The notes beneath the pieces were generated by a model. The model did not search any database. It saw only the letters and a list, made by a program, of their open reading frames with translations, and had not been told where the DNA came from. Positions 54,701-64,000 of a DNA stretch of 64,000 nucleotides are shown piece by piece. How positions within the stretch are numbered: position 1 is the stretch's first letter; each line of letters starts with the position of its first letter. The position numbers and the translations under genes were made by a program. Source of the stretch: Ambrosia x helenae (Eukaryota; Streptophyta; Magnoliopsida; Asterales; Asteraceae); contig CM061231.1 of NCBI GenBank assembly GCA_030844895.1, positions 36,031,149 to 36,095,148 of the forward strand, in the 5' to 3' direction.

Positions 54701-57700
54701 CGAATAGAACAATGACAGCAACGAGGGGTTTAGGTGATGTCTCCATCCCGAGTGAAACAAGAGCGATGCAAATGACAAATCATCACGTCCTCAAGGTAAT
54801 CCAACAGCTGTAGCAATACGCTCTCTGAGCAACACGACAATAGAAACAACACGGCAATGACAGCGACACATCCACGAAGCACATTAACTAGGGAACACCG
54901 CACAGGAGTGACACGTCAACAAAGAAGCATGACGACAAGGCAATACCGCAACAGGAACTGCATGACACAGAGAAACACGGCAGTAAGGCTACACTACTGC
55001 AGGAGCAGTAAACAATAGGAATGCGTCATCGACAATGCAACGCAACCACATAGATACGCAATCAGCAAAAATAATGCAACAGCGAGCATGCACAATGGCC
55101 GGGGGGTAACACAGCAGCATGGATGCACATGTCAATATGACGCTCAATATGGAAAATCCACAGTCCACGCCACCATAAAGCTCCGTTATGGTGAGCACGC
55201 ATCCCCGTGCGTCTCAGATCACTTGTGGAGGTGGGATTTTCATCCGTACCTTCGGCCTCGAGCCTAACCTCCATAGGCTCAATGGTAGGAATTGGTTAGA
55301 TTGGCCGGCGCATCAGTCGTCATAACATGAATGGGAACGACGGGTTCCACATGATTTAGCTGACTTCTCAAGCCGATATTGTTCATAGAGAGAACGACCG
55401 TAGGCTTGTTATGAGTCACTCAAACAATGGCAACGGATACACCGACAGTTTCAACCGAGGCCTGAGAACCATCGACAATGTTAGGCTTCCTAAGAGCCCA
55501 AGGAATGATAACTAGTAGTTCAATGAAAGCCTCAAAGAGAATGGAATTAATAACAACGAACTCCACAAAGACACGGATATGGTCATAGCGGCTTGGCAAG
55601 GGTCATGGAGACGTCTTCGTTAACGACATTCACTTCTGCAGGAGCCTTAAATACATCAACAACATCAACTCGAGAAAACCCATAGAAACAACATCATTAA
55701 GCCCAACATAGACTATAGAGACAACGACAACAATAAGCTCAACAACAGATATGGATACAACGGCATCAAGCCCGATAAGTGCTACAGAATCACTGGCAAC
55801 AACAGACTCAGCAAGAGCCACACGCTTAGCAAAAACATCAGGATCTACTTGAGCCCTAGATCAATAACAGCCGCAACGACATCAGGCTCGGTCGGAGCCT
55901 TAGACTTGTCGTAGTTATTATATGTGTGGTAAATAGTATCCGTAGGACCTAGAAACCAACCATCGTTTATCCCGATATCAAAGATTGTGGTCACCACGAA
56001 AATAGCAAGTGGAGGTAGAAGGATCACGATTTATCGAGGCACCTTGATAAAATGAAAACGATACCGACTCTGGCAACCCAGCCGAGTCATCCTTCTCATT
56101 AGAGTCCTCTTGCATATTATTTTGGCCTTAGCACCGATAGCCATCAACTGAAATGCCTCTTTGCCACTCAAGCGAGACCGGTGGACTTTCTTCCTAATAG
56201 GCCACGCAGTGAGAGTATCGAAATACGACAAGAGATTAGACAGGTCACCGTGTCCATAACGAATGGACCTTGCATCCTTAGTTTATAAATCACCGTAACG
56301 AGGGGACGCAACGTCTCAATATCTATGGGGATGGATGGAAATCACTTCGCGTCAATTGCCGCCCCTAATAGATAACCAGTCTCGTCGTCATGATGAGGGT
56401 GACGAACGTTATTGCCACAAGAGCAATGGGATTGCCGTTCCATGGGTAAGTTTGATTTAATAGAATAGCGTGACCACTTCCAGTGGTCCCTTATTTGATT
56501 TTCGAGGGGGGATTTCAATGTCAGCAAAAAGCGTCTTGCGACATTCGATAATTACAGAACTCACCCTTACGATTACGATTCCCAAAGTGTGGTTCCACTC
56601 CCCAGGATTTATGACGGATTTAAACACTGCACATGCATAGAACGTACTCGGGCGATCACAGAGAGAAAAGAGACAACCAATAATCCTTGAAAAAAAACAA
56701 CAGGAGGTAGATAGAGGATTCTTACGATGACTTTTGCACCTCAGGAAAGTAGTATAGCATAAGTACCAATATGCTGAGCCTGTCACAAATCATCTTCCGG
56801 AATACGATCCAGCGCTATTTCAAAGGGTGTTAATCCATACTTGAATACTCAATACCTCGAGCAGTGGCTTCCCATGAGTTAGTCTTATGCACTTCCGAGT
56901 GGGTTCATCGCCAAACGCTGACTGGGGCTTGCTGTTCCACTACACGCCGTCATCCTAACACTGGCAAACGATGCCGTGGTCGTGATTAGTGGCCAAAATT
57001 TTCGACATCATCGAAGTTTAGCAAAGCCCTATGACTCGCGGATGTGTAATGCGGCATGCTGATTTCACCATCAGCCCATGACTGCATGGGAACAACCAAT
57101 ACTGTCGATTCAGGCGAGGGCTATCGAGCCTTCAGGATAACAATGATCAAGCTTCCTAATCAGCAACCTCGATTCTGTCCCCCACAAGGAGAAGAAAAAA
57201 AAATACTCGACCCTTGAAGACAACTTGGGCATGTGCTAGATCGAACATGCTTATTTACCATGATAACACAGCAGCACAAGCCACGAGTCTCATATCTGAT
57301 CCACACAGGGTCCCGTTCTTGAAACGCACTAGTTTCACAGGGACACACCCTAAGTCTTCACTGGGTTCCAAGTTTAGCATTCCTCGCATCGTGCCAGGCA
57401 TTCATCTCTTCGGTAGGCAACGCATCCTCGCACGCCCGCTCCTTTGGAAGAACTTTGTGGCGGAGGCATCCAACTCCTATGCAAGGAAGTTTTCGTCTCC
57501 CGTCACTATCCGATGCGAGGGTTTACGTCAGATTGCTCAAATGAATAGACGTTCGAGCTCTTCTGTGCTCGTACCTTAAAGGTAATGTCGAAGAGAGCTC
57601 ATTAGGTTAGCTAGGATCAAAATCAAGGGACATCGACGAGACCTCCCATTTAACCCATTGGCCAATCAAAACTAAGACTGAATCTAAAGAACAAGAAAAA

Positions 57701-58338
57701 AAAAACAAGACAAGGAGTGATCACCAATCCCGGCCCTAGCGCCCACCAAGGTTACCGTGCACCCCAAACTATTATTACGTGTGCACCCGTAATGATAATT
57801 TGCGTCGCCAGGTAATCTTGTTGCCCGCTAGTTCCGAGCTTCCTGATCCAAAACAGAGATTCCATACAGCAAAAGGCTTGGTCTAGTTTCACCTCCAAAT
57901 CATAAACAACACGGCGACATCCATTATCGCGATAGAGATTAGTCCTTCCGATCATCACGTCTACAGGAAAGCGAGTGAGCTCATCGTAGACCACAGCATT
58001 CTTCCCATTTGCTGGTACCGGTGATCGATGCAAGAGTGTGGACTAATGTGAAGCGTGACACGACATCCTTACTGGCAAAATATCCGTACTACGTATATGT
58101 ATTAACTAATCTTAGAAAATCGGATTCCTATGCAACATAAACATTTTATCCGTATTTTCTAATACTTCATATATTGACACACATGGCTAGTCGGTCAGAA
58201 TTTCCCCTTGTACATCCCATGTACAAATTTCTTTCTTTTCCAAAAATATTTTGTTGTGTTTTAGTTTAGAAAACTTTGTCTTCGAGCCGAAACCGGTTAT
58301 AGTCTAGATTTTTCAAAAATGCTAGTTCGCTATAACCT
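51775..58338 (-). other. LARD interior, non-coding
   Basis: A 6.6 kb stretch of fairly balanced base composition with no frame above about 120 codons and no retroelement motif on either strand that I can find. A CCGTCCCGGAATTC stretch follows the purine tract, and a ninth hairpin lies at 52926-52957. ACAACGACA-rich sequence dominates about 54800-55900. Small frames such as 54276-54527 and 57214-57579 have no recognisable content. Confidence 0.7.
52926..52957 (-). repeat. Internal ninth copy of the hairpin
   Basis: GTATATTTATCT, loop CCCCATTA, AGATAAATATAC, with flanks CTCGACTCACTTTACC and TAGGTTCTTGTCGACCGAA. The stem is different again but still fully paired, and the outer TTCGG..TCGAC pairs with GTCGACCGAA. 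Confidence 0.9.
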
Positions 58339-58339
58339 T

Positions 58340-58352
58340 GGCTCTGATACCA
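58340..58352 (-). other. Primer-binding site of LARD
   Basis: Minus strand TGGTATCAGAGCC, complementary to initiator tRNA-Met, four bases inside the 5' LTR. Confidence 0.9.
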
Positions 58353-58356
58353 CTTC

Positions 58357-61300
58357 TGTCACACCACGCCAATGGCGGAAACACGTGGCGCAACGCTCGA
58401 AAGCATATCAAAGTCAAGATTAACACAAACTATATTTAATTAGAAAAGATCAATTTATTAGGGTGTCGAAAATGAGTATCTCGTTACAATATTGCACAAA
58501 ACATTACGTAAAACGATGAACATTAAGTTTCAATGTGGGGGTATTTCCGTTTATGTTCCAACCCGATGGTAACAATGAATGAAACCCCGACCAATATCCG
58601 ACATCCCGAATTCCACCGCACTAGCCCCATATCTATTCAGCACTTAGTTACCTGAAAGATATGTTTAAAAAGACGTCAATATATAAAATATTGGTGAGTT
58701 CACAGGTTTTAGTTTCATAACAACAACATTTTCACAACCATCGACTCGACTCACTTTACCGTATAATTATTTTCCCATTAAATAATTATACTAGGATCTT
58801 GTCGATCGATATTTAGTTTCATGACAACATTTTCACAACCATCGACTCGACTCACTTTACCGTATAATTATTTTCCCATTAAATAATTATACTAGGATCT
58901 TGTCGATCGATATTTAGTTTCATGACAACATTTTCACAACCATCGACTCGACTCACTTTACCGTATAATTATTTTCCCATTTAAATAATTATACTAGGAT
59001 CTTGTCGATCGATATTTCGTGTTTACAACATGTGCGAAACCTGCACAACTTGTGGCCGTTGTAAGGAGTAGCTAGCTCCTACAAACAATGATGACGAGCA
59101 ATCCCTTGAGCCCATAACCAAACCAAGACTAATAAATATGCCCCGCAATCACAAGTTGTTTCTCGGCAAATAACAACTTAGTTTAGAATATGTGCACCTC
59201 TTGTCTTTACCGGGTTGACGCTATCAACCAGAGGTGGGCCTCGTCAGGCACCAATAGTACTATCCAAATATTCCTTCGGTTTCATGCCCCTGAATTAATG
59301 GTTACAGTAGCGAGGACTCAACCCCGAGTGGCGAACACAAACTCAAGTACTCATCATGCCACTTATCACGTTTTAACTCTTGAAAACATTTGTCATGTAA
59401 AACATTTGACAAAACATATCTTTCCCCCAAACGAAAACAGTAAAAAGGGGCCGTGAAACTCACCTGATGTACAGCGTACACTCAAATAGCAGAGAATAGC
59501 AAGTCCGTGGTCAAGCACCTACGAACGTCCTAGTGCATGTAAGCCACTAAGTCTATAGCGTGTGCTTTTCCGGCAAGTTGTACACCCAACTCCCAACACC
59601 ACCATTTAGATATAATTCCCCGTTTAATTAAACATATGTCCTAGGTCCGTTGGTGATGGATTACCATTGTTACAAGTTATATATATTCGCGTTAATATTG
59701 CTGTAACTTGTATAATATTATCCTCGACTCGACTTCACTTAACGTATAATTATTTTCCCATTAAATAATTATACTTAAGATCGCATCGTTCGATATAATA
59801 TTTTTAACGCTCGACACGACTCACTATACCGTATATTTATTTTCCCATTCAAATAAATATACTAAGATCTTGTCGTTCGATAATACGTTTTCTACGCTCG
59901 ACTCGACTCACCATACCGTATATTTACTTTCCCATTAAGTAAATATACTAGGATCTCGTCGATTCGGTAGTATATTCTTAACGCCCGACTCGACTCACCA
60001 CACCGTATATTTACTTTCCCATTAAGTAAATATACTAGGATCTCGTCGGTTCGGTATACACATATATATATATGTATATTATTTACTCGTCTCGGTTTTC
60101 CTTCCCGTATATCTACTTTCCCATTAAGTAGATATACTAGAATTTCGTCGAGCCGAACATATATATATACATATATACTTGTACTTTCATCGTTAAGTCC
60201 ATACGTTCGTTTAACGTTTTTAATCGTTAGATTATTTACGTTATATTCTCTCCCACGAATATTTTTCCAACACTTAGGAAAGTGTTACGTATTTTTCACC
60301 CAAATCATATATTTTAAATCCTTAAAATATATATATACTTATCTTGACGTAATGATACTTTTCTCGTCCGTCCGTTTTTACGTCTTAGTTCGTTAACACG
60401 TCCAAGTCCGATTACTTAACTTATATAGTTAATTTTTCCCAAGTTTTTCAATATGTGTATTCTAGGAATGTTATTCACCTCTTTAATTTCCTACACATAT
60501 TACTTGGAAGTTTTGTAAATACTTTTGGAAACTACAAAAACTCTACATCACCAACATAAAACCTACGGCCCATATACATGATTTTAAACAACTATTTTAG
60601 TCTTGTAAAAACATACTAAAGTTTATGTTCAAAACCATATTTTAAACCTTATGTACAACTTGCTTTAGAAACATAAAACATGAATATTTAAAGAACTAAA
60701 GCAAGATTAAGAAGCTTACTACTAGCACAAGGCTAGGGAAGACAAAAACTCTTGATTTTTGGATGGAGCTTTGTGTGTTCTTCCAAATGGGTTAAGCTCC
60801 TAGCTTGACTAACACACTAAAAGGTTTGGTTTTATGGATGAATTTTGGGTTAAAAATGGAAATGTAAATGTTGTGTGGGTGATTGAAAAGCTACGGCCAA
60901 GAGTAAACAAGAAGAAGCATTTTTTAGTTTGATAAAAATGTAGAACTCTTGGATATTATAAGCAATCCATGATTTCCTAAGTACATGAAATCTATTATTA
61001 AAATTCTTTCAAATCTTTCCAAATCCACCAAAATATACAAAAAGATATTTGAAGTATGTTTGGGAGCTAGGGCCGATTTGGGTTGGATTTGGTGGGGTCC
61101 ATTCACAAAAAAAAATCTACAACTAGTTAGTTACAATCTAATTTTTATTGTTAGGACTTCGTTCGGGTGTCGTTCGGGTATTTTTTCGGACTTTAACCGC
61201 GTGTTATTCATTCATTAAAAGTGCCTCTAATAACCCTTAAACATAGTCTATTTTAAGTGTTGGTTGGTTAATTAGGCTTTCGTTGGGTGAAATTATAAGT

Positions 61301-61684
61301 TATATGCGTACCGGATGCGGTACGCGCACTTTATTCGTTACCGGGAGATTTGTATGTGAAGCTTTCACTTATGGTTTTGGAGTTCCAAAACACATTATAT
61401 TTTGTGAAAATACCCTTTATGTTATATCCTGGGTGTCCGGGATCCTTTTCGTTTATTTAATTTTTACCGGGTAATCGCCAACGTCCGTACCGGACAAGTT
61501 TGTTCGCACATGATCCTATCATGCTTCATCATTAAACGTATGCATTCCTATGCATCTTATGGGGAATTTGCTATTCTCTACGGCATCAATTAAATTAATC
61601 CAATTAATTTAAACATGCACTTAAACCGTTAATTACATACACTAATTACGTACGGAAACATATCGATTTTTGCCGGATGTTACA
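58357..61684 (-). repeat. 5' LTR of LARD
   Basis: 3328 bp, near-identical to 48428-51756, including all eight hairpins (first at 58761-58791). Confidence 0.95.
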
Positions 61685-61689
61685 AGCAT

Positions 61690-62007
61690 GTTTTGCCAAT
61701 CTCTCTGCAGAAGTTGACACTGTTGTGAAGAACATATTACAACATTTAAGTGAGTGCTTTGTTGAGCTTGTTACACACTGGCGAAGCTTTATTGGGGCGG
61801 GCGGGGGCGGCCGACCCCCCCGAATTTTCGTGCAGAAGTTCTGACTATATAGTATTCGTATAGAAAATTTGGAAATATAGGGTTTCGACCCCCCGAAACT
61901 GGTTTTCGACCCCCCGAAACTAGTGACTTCCGACCCTCCGGCGACTTCCGACCCCCCGAACCTTCGGGTCAAGCTTTGCCACTGTTGTTACAACAAACCA
62001 TACGTAA
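61690..62007 (+). pseudogene. Coiled-coil protein gene fragment, part 2
   Basis: After the AGCAT duplication the frame cut at 48427 resumes as CFANLSAEVDTVVKNILQHL, then SECFVELVT. A hAT MITE (61776-61984) interrupts it; beyond the MITE the frame ends NHT and TAA (62005-62007). Removing both insertions gives one continuous frame, so this was a real exon before two insertions. Confidence 0.5.
61776..61984. mobile_element. hAT-type MITE, CGACCCCCC-rich (209 bp)
   Basis: Imperfect inverted ends CACTGGCGAAGCTT and AAGCTTTGCCACTG, flanked by the 8 bp duplication TTGTTACA (61768-61775 and 61985-61992). The body repeats TTCGACCCCCCGAA-like words four to five times. Confidence 0.85.
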
Positions 62008-62529
62008 TAACCAACCGCGCCTTCTTGAGTTTTGGTGTATGTTTTTGCTGCTATATGCAGAATTACTACTTTATATCTTTTAGGAGACTTTTGGGCCATT
62101 TTGATGTGATTTATGGTAGAAAAATATTTTATAGGCTGTAACATGTGATGAACAAACCGGTGACAAAATCGTGACCAGACTGGGAAAACATTATGCCAAG
62201 GTGCCCAGAAAGCTAAATTCACAATATAAAATTTACAGAAGTTGATGCAGGGTAGCTAGGCCCTGTAGCTTTGTGGAAATCCCTTGTTAGCTGTTACACG
62301 TTCATTTGCATTTTCCTAAGATTGATCCATACGTCTTTGAATAAAACGGAACTTAAAACAGAACTTAGACTCGACTAGAAGAGACATCATGAACTCAATC
62401 CACCGCATTTTATGCCACAATGATGGGTCTGTGTCATCCTCACAAAATTAGTAACGACTTGGATAATGTATCATACGGGTATGAGATTGCTGCTGTTTCG
62501 GACGTGCATCAGCCAGGTCCGAAGTTTAT
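62008..62529. other. Downstream of coiled-coil fragment, no gene seen
   Basis: Possible 3' UTR followed by unassigned sequence. No supported frame, RNA gene or transposon end. Confidence 0.3.
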
Positions 62530-63085
62530 GTGAAATGCGTGGGCTCCATTAAAATGCAATTTCCTTGTAAGGAGGGCTCTATTTGGTAAAGTTGCTACAA
62601 AAAAAAGGAATTAGCGGCTCGTGGGATGATTGGTTCGGCATGGTCTGTGATAGATGTGAGTTAATGGACATGCTTTTGTGACTTGTCTTTTGGGCAAAAG
62701 CGGTGTGGTGGAATGTTTTGGTCTGGTTGGGAATAAATTGGCCGCACGACAACAACAGCTTGAACGAATTGTTTGAGTATTCGAACAAGTTCCCCGGTTC
62801 AAGTAAATGGAGAAAGATGGTTGATACAGCAGCGTTGGCGACGTGTTGGAGGATTTGGCTCGCTAAAATTTTAAAGTGTTCGAAGGAAAGTTCATTATTC
62901 AGACCTTGCTGGATCTCTTATCAAAGAAGATGCCTTTTTCCTGGATTACTCACCGCACTAAGCTTTCAAGCCTATCGTAGGATTAATGGGTCAACTTTCA
63001 AGCCTATATTTGGTGTATTTGTATTTCCCCGCTTCACTCTTTATATTTAGCTATAAAGTGATTGTTTGTTAAAAAAGGAAAGAAA
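62530..63085 (+). pseudogene. LINE tail (zf-RVT) relic
   Basis: Reads WAPLKCNFLVRRALFGKVAT, WFGMVCDRCELMD, AKAVWWNVLVWLGINWPHDN, then DTAALATCWRIWLAKILK across frame breaks: the C-terminal zinc region of a plant LINE, as at 541-999 but a different copy. It ends in an A-rich tract near 63070-63089. Confidence 0.75.
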
Positions 63086-63106
63086 ATAAAGACAATTCAT
63101 TGGTAA

Positions 63107-63210
63107 ATGGGGTTGTTGGCCCAATAGTAGAAGCAAAGCTTTTAGAAGCACTTAAGTTGGGGAGGTCATGTGTTTAACTCCTATGAGGAGAAGAAATTTG
63201 CCGTTAAAAA
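63107..63210 (+). mobile_element. Short SINE with target duplication
   Basis: 104 bp ending TTGCCGTTAAAAAA, flanked by 18 bp repeats AAGACAATTCATTGGTAA (63089-63106) and AAGACTATTCTTTGGTAA (63211-63228), 16 of 18 identical. A weak B-box-like GTGTTTAACTCC is present. Long duplications and an A tail indicate LINE-mediated insertion. Confidence 0.7.
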
Positions 63211-63228
63211 AAGACTATTCTTTGGTAA

Positions 63229-63475
63229 CTTTTTTTTTTGAACGACCAACAAACAGATGTCCCGACTACACGGGGTACCCACCAATTAGTTACAAAAGCA
63301 CCCCATATACACCGCTGGGTGAAAACACGTCTTAGGTGCCTGCTCACAGGTAACACTGTGTAACCAGAACCTACCAAGCCACCAGTTTCAGGAAAAACCT
63401 GACCCCTCACCCACCAGAAGACAAGACAATAGAGAATCAGTAAAACCCGGTAGGATCAAGAATCGAACCTGACAC
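63229..63475 (-). mobile_element. tRNA-related SINE, copy 3
   Basis: On the minus strand it has CAGGTTCGATTCTTGATCC (B box), GGGTTTTACTGATTCTC, GGTGGGTGAGGGGTCAGG and an A tail at the low-coordinate end. Same family as 8155-8330 and 9241-9472. Confidence 0.65.
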
Positions 63476-63517
63476 TTTAAAAAGGCTAGGCTCTAGCCAT
63501 CATTTCCATGAATTGAG

Positions 63518-63707
63518 TGTTAAATATGAAAGGATCGATTATTATTATTATTCTTGAATGAATTGTACAAAGGAATACATCCCTATATATACAAGGATTA
63601 AGATTACATAAACATGGAAGGTCAACTATGTAATAATGTATACAATCAATGATAATGTCAAAGGTCAAAGGCTCCAGAATATTCCTATGGGAATATGTCG
63701 GTTAACA
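63518..63707 (-). repeat. 3' LTR of a Ty1/copia element
   Basis: 190 bp bounded by TGTTAA and TTAACA, next to a purine-rich tract (CGACTGCGAGGGAGTG on the minus strand) and copia coding sequence. The rest of the element lies beyond the window. Confidence 0.75.
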
Positions 63708-64000
63708 CTCCCTCGCAGTCGCAGCGTGTGAGGAACGGACGCAAAGACTGGATTTAAAGCGATTGAACAACTACTTAGGAAGACCTTTTGTAAAAATGTC
63801 CGCATATTGATAATCAGCTGGTATGTGGAGGACCCGAATATCGCCGATTCGAACTTTTTCCCTGACAAAATGAATATCAATTTCCACATGTTTTGTTCGT
63901 TGATGCTGAACCGGATTATCAGATAGATAGACAGCGGAAACATTATCACAGAAAATTATTGTGGCCTCGCGCGTGGGAATATGAAGTTCAAGGAGCAAGT
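63708..64000 (-). pseudogene. copia pol end (RNase H), runs off window
   Basis: Minus strand frame shows IIFCDNVSAVYLSDNPVQHQ, RTKHVEIDIHFVREKVRIGD and QYADIFTKGLPK, then a TAG stop where related proteins continue for some 20 residues. It could be a nonsense change. Only the 3' end is in the window. Confidence 0.85.

Larger units (their letters stand above)
48428..61684 (-). mobile_element. Non-coding LTR retrotransposon (LARD), 13.3 kb
   Basis: LTRs of 3.33 kb (48428-51756 and 58357-61684) differ at only a few positions, such as C/T-type changes near 49991 and 50764 and small AT-tract indels. They are flanked by AGCAT (48423-48427 and 61685-61689). In element orientation they start TGTAACATCCGGCAAA and end GTGGTGTGACA. 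The primer-binding site (TGGTATCAGAGCC, 58340-58352 complement) and purine tract are intact, but the 6.6 kb interior has no gag or pol. It must be moved by another element's proteins; Tekay-type relatives are likely from shared LTR blocks. Confidence 0.9.

Overview
The window is plant nuclear DNA. Protein-coding genes have many short GT-AG introns, the two housekeeping genes encode plant organelle proteins (TIM44 and the plant bifunctional thiamine enzyme TH1), and most of the sequence is nested transposons: Ty3/gypsy Tekay-like elements, Ty1/copia, a LARD, Helitrons, MULEs, hAT and Harbinger MITEs, SINEs and LINE relics. A eudicot is certain in practice. An Asteraceae-like genome is my best guess from the repeat style, but that is only an impression.

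Layout. 1-3781: a LINE tail broken by a 2.6 kb solo LTR. 4051-7729 (+): TIM44, 14 exons, with a one-base frameshift in exon 3. 7730-9480: SINEs and a Helitron-like end. 9676-14543 (-): TH1, 10 exons, intact and convergent with TIM44. 14544-17609: upstream DNA and a 1.7 kb solo LTR. 17610-21598: a Helitron-like 4 kb block containing a Harbinger MITE and a copia 3' end. 21700-27045: three tandem tRNA-like units; one is split by an 855 bp Helitron and another by a MULE that itself holds a 2.6 kb solo LTR. 27181-27472: a hAT MITE. 28042-40592 (-): a reverse transcriptase gene with a CCHC motif and a restriction-like endonuclease-like tail, split by a complete 10.2 kb Tekay-type element. 40677-41207 (-): an intact GNAT acetyltransferase gene. 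41761-47569: an F-box/LRR-type pseudogene split by a young Ale-type copia element, which carries its own hAT MITE. 48067-62007: a coiled-coil gene fragment split by a 13.3 kb non-coding LTR element (LARD). 62500-64000: LINE, SINE and copia remnants.

Functional genes: only TIM44, TH1 and the GNAT gene look like host genes with a chance of being active. They do not form a pathway. TIM44 acts in mitochondrial protein import, and TH1 makes thiamine monophosphate in plastids.

Most interesting: the LARD carries eight copies per LTR, plus one internal copy, of a 12 bp-stem hairpin whose stem bases change in compensating pairs while the loop (TCCCATT on this strand) stays almost fixed. Several insertions can be dated relative to each other because target-site duplications are visible and the interrupted frames rejoin. 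Four otherwise good reading frames are each broken by the loss of one base, three of them in G or A runs. This should be checked as a possible assembly error before any of these genes is called dead.
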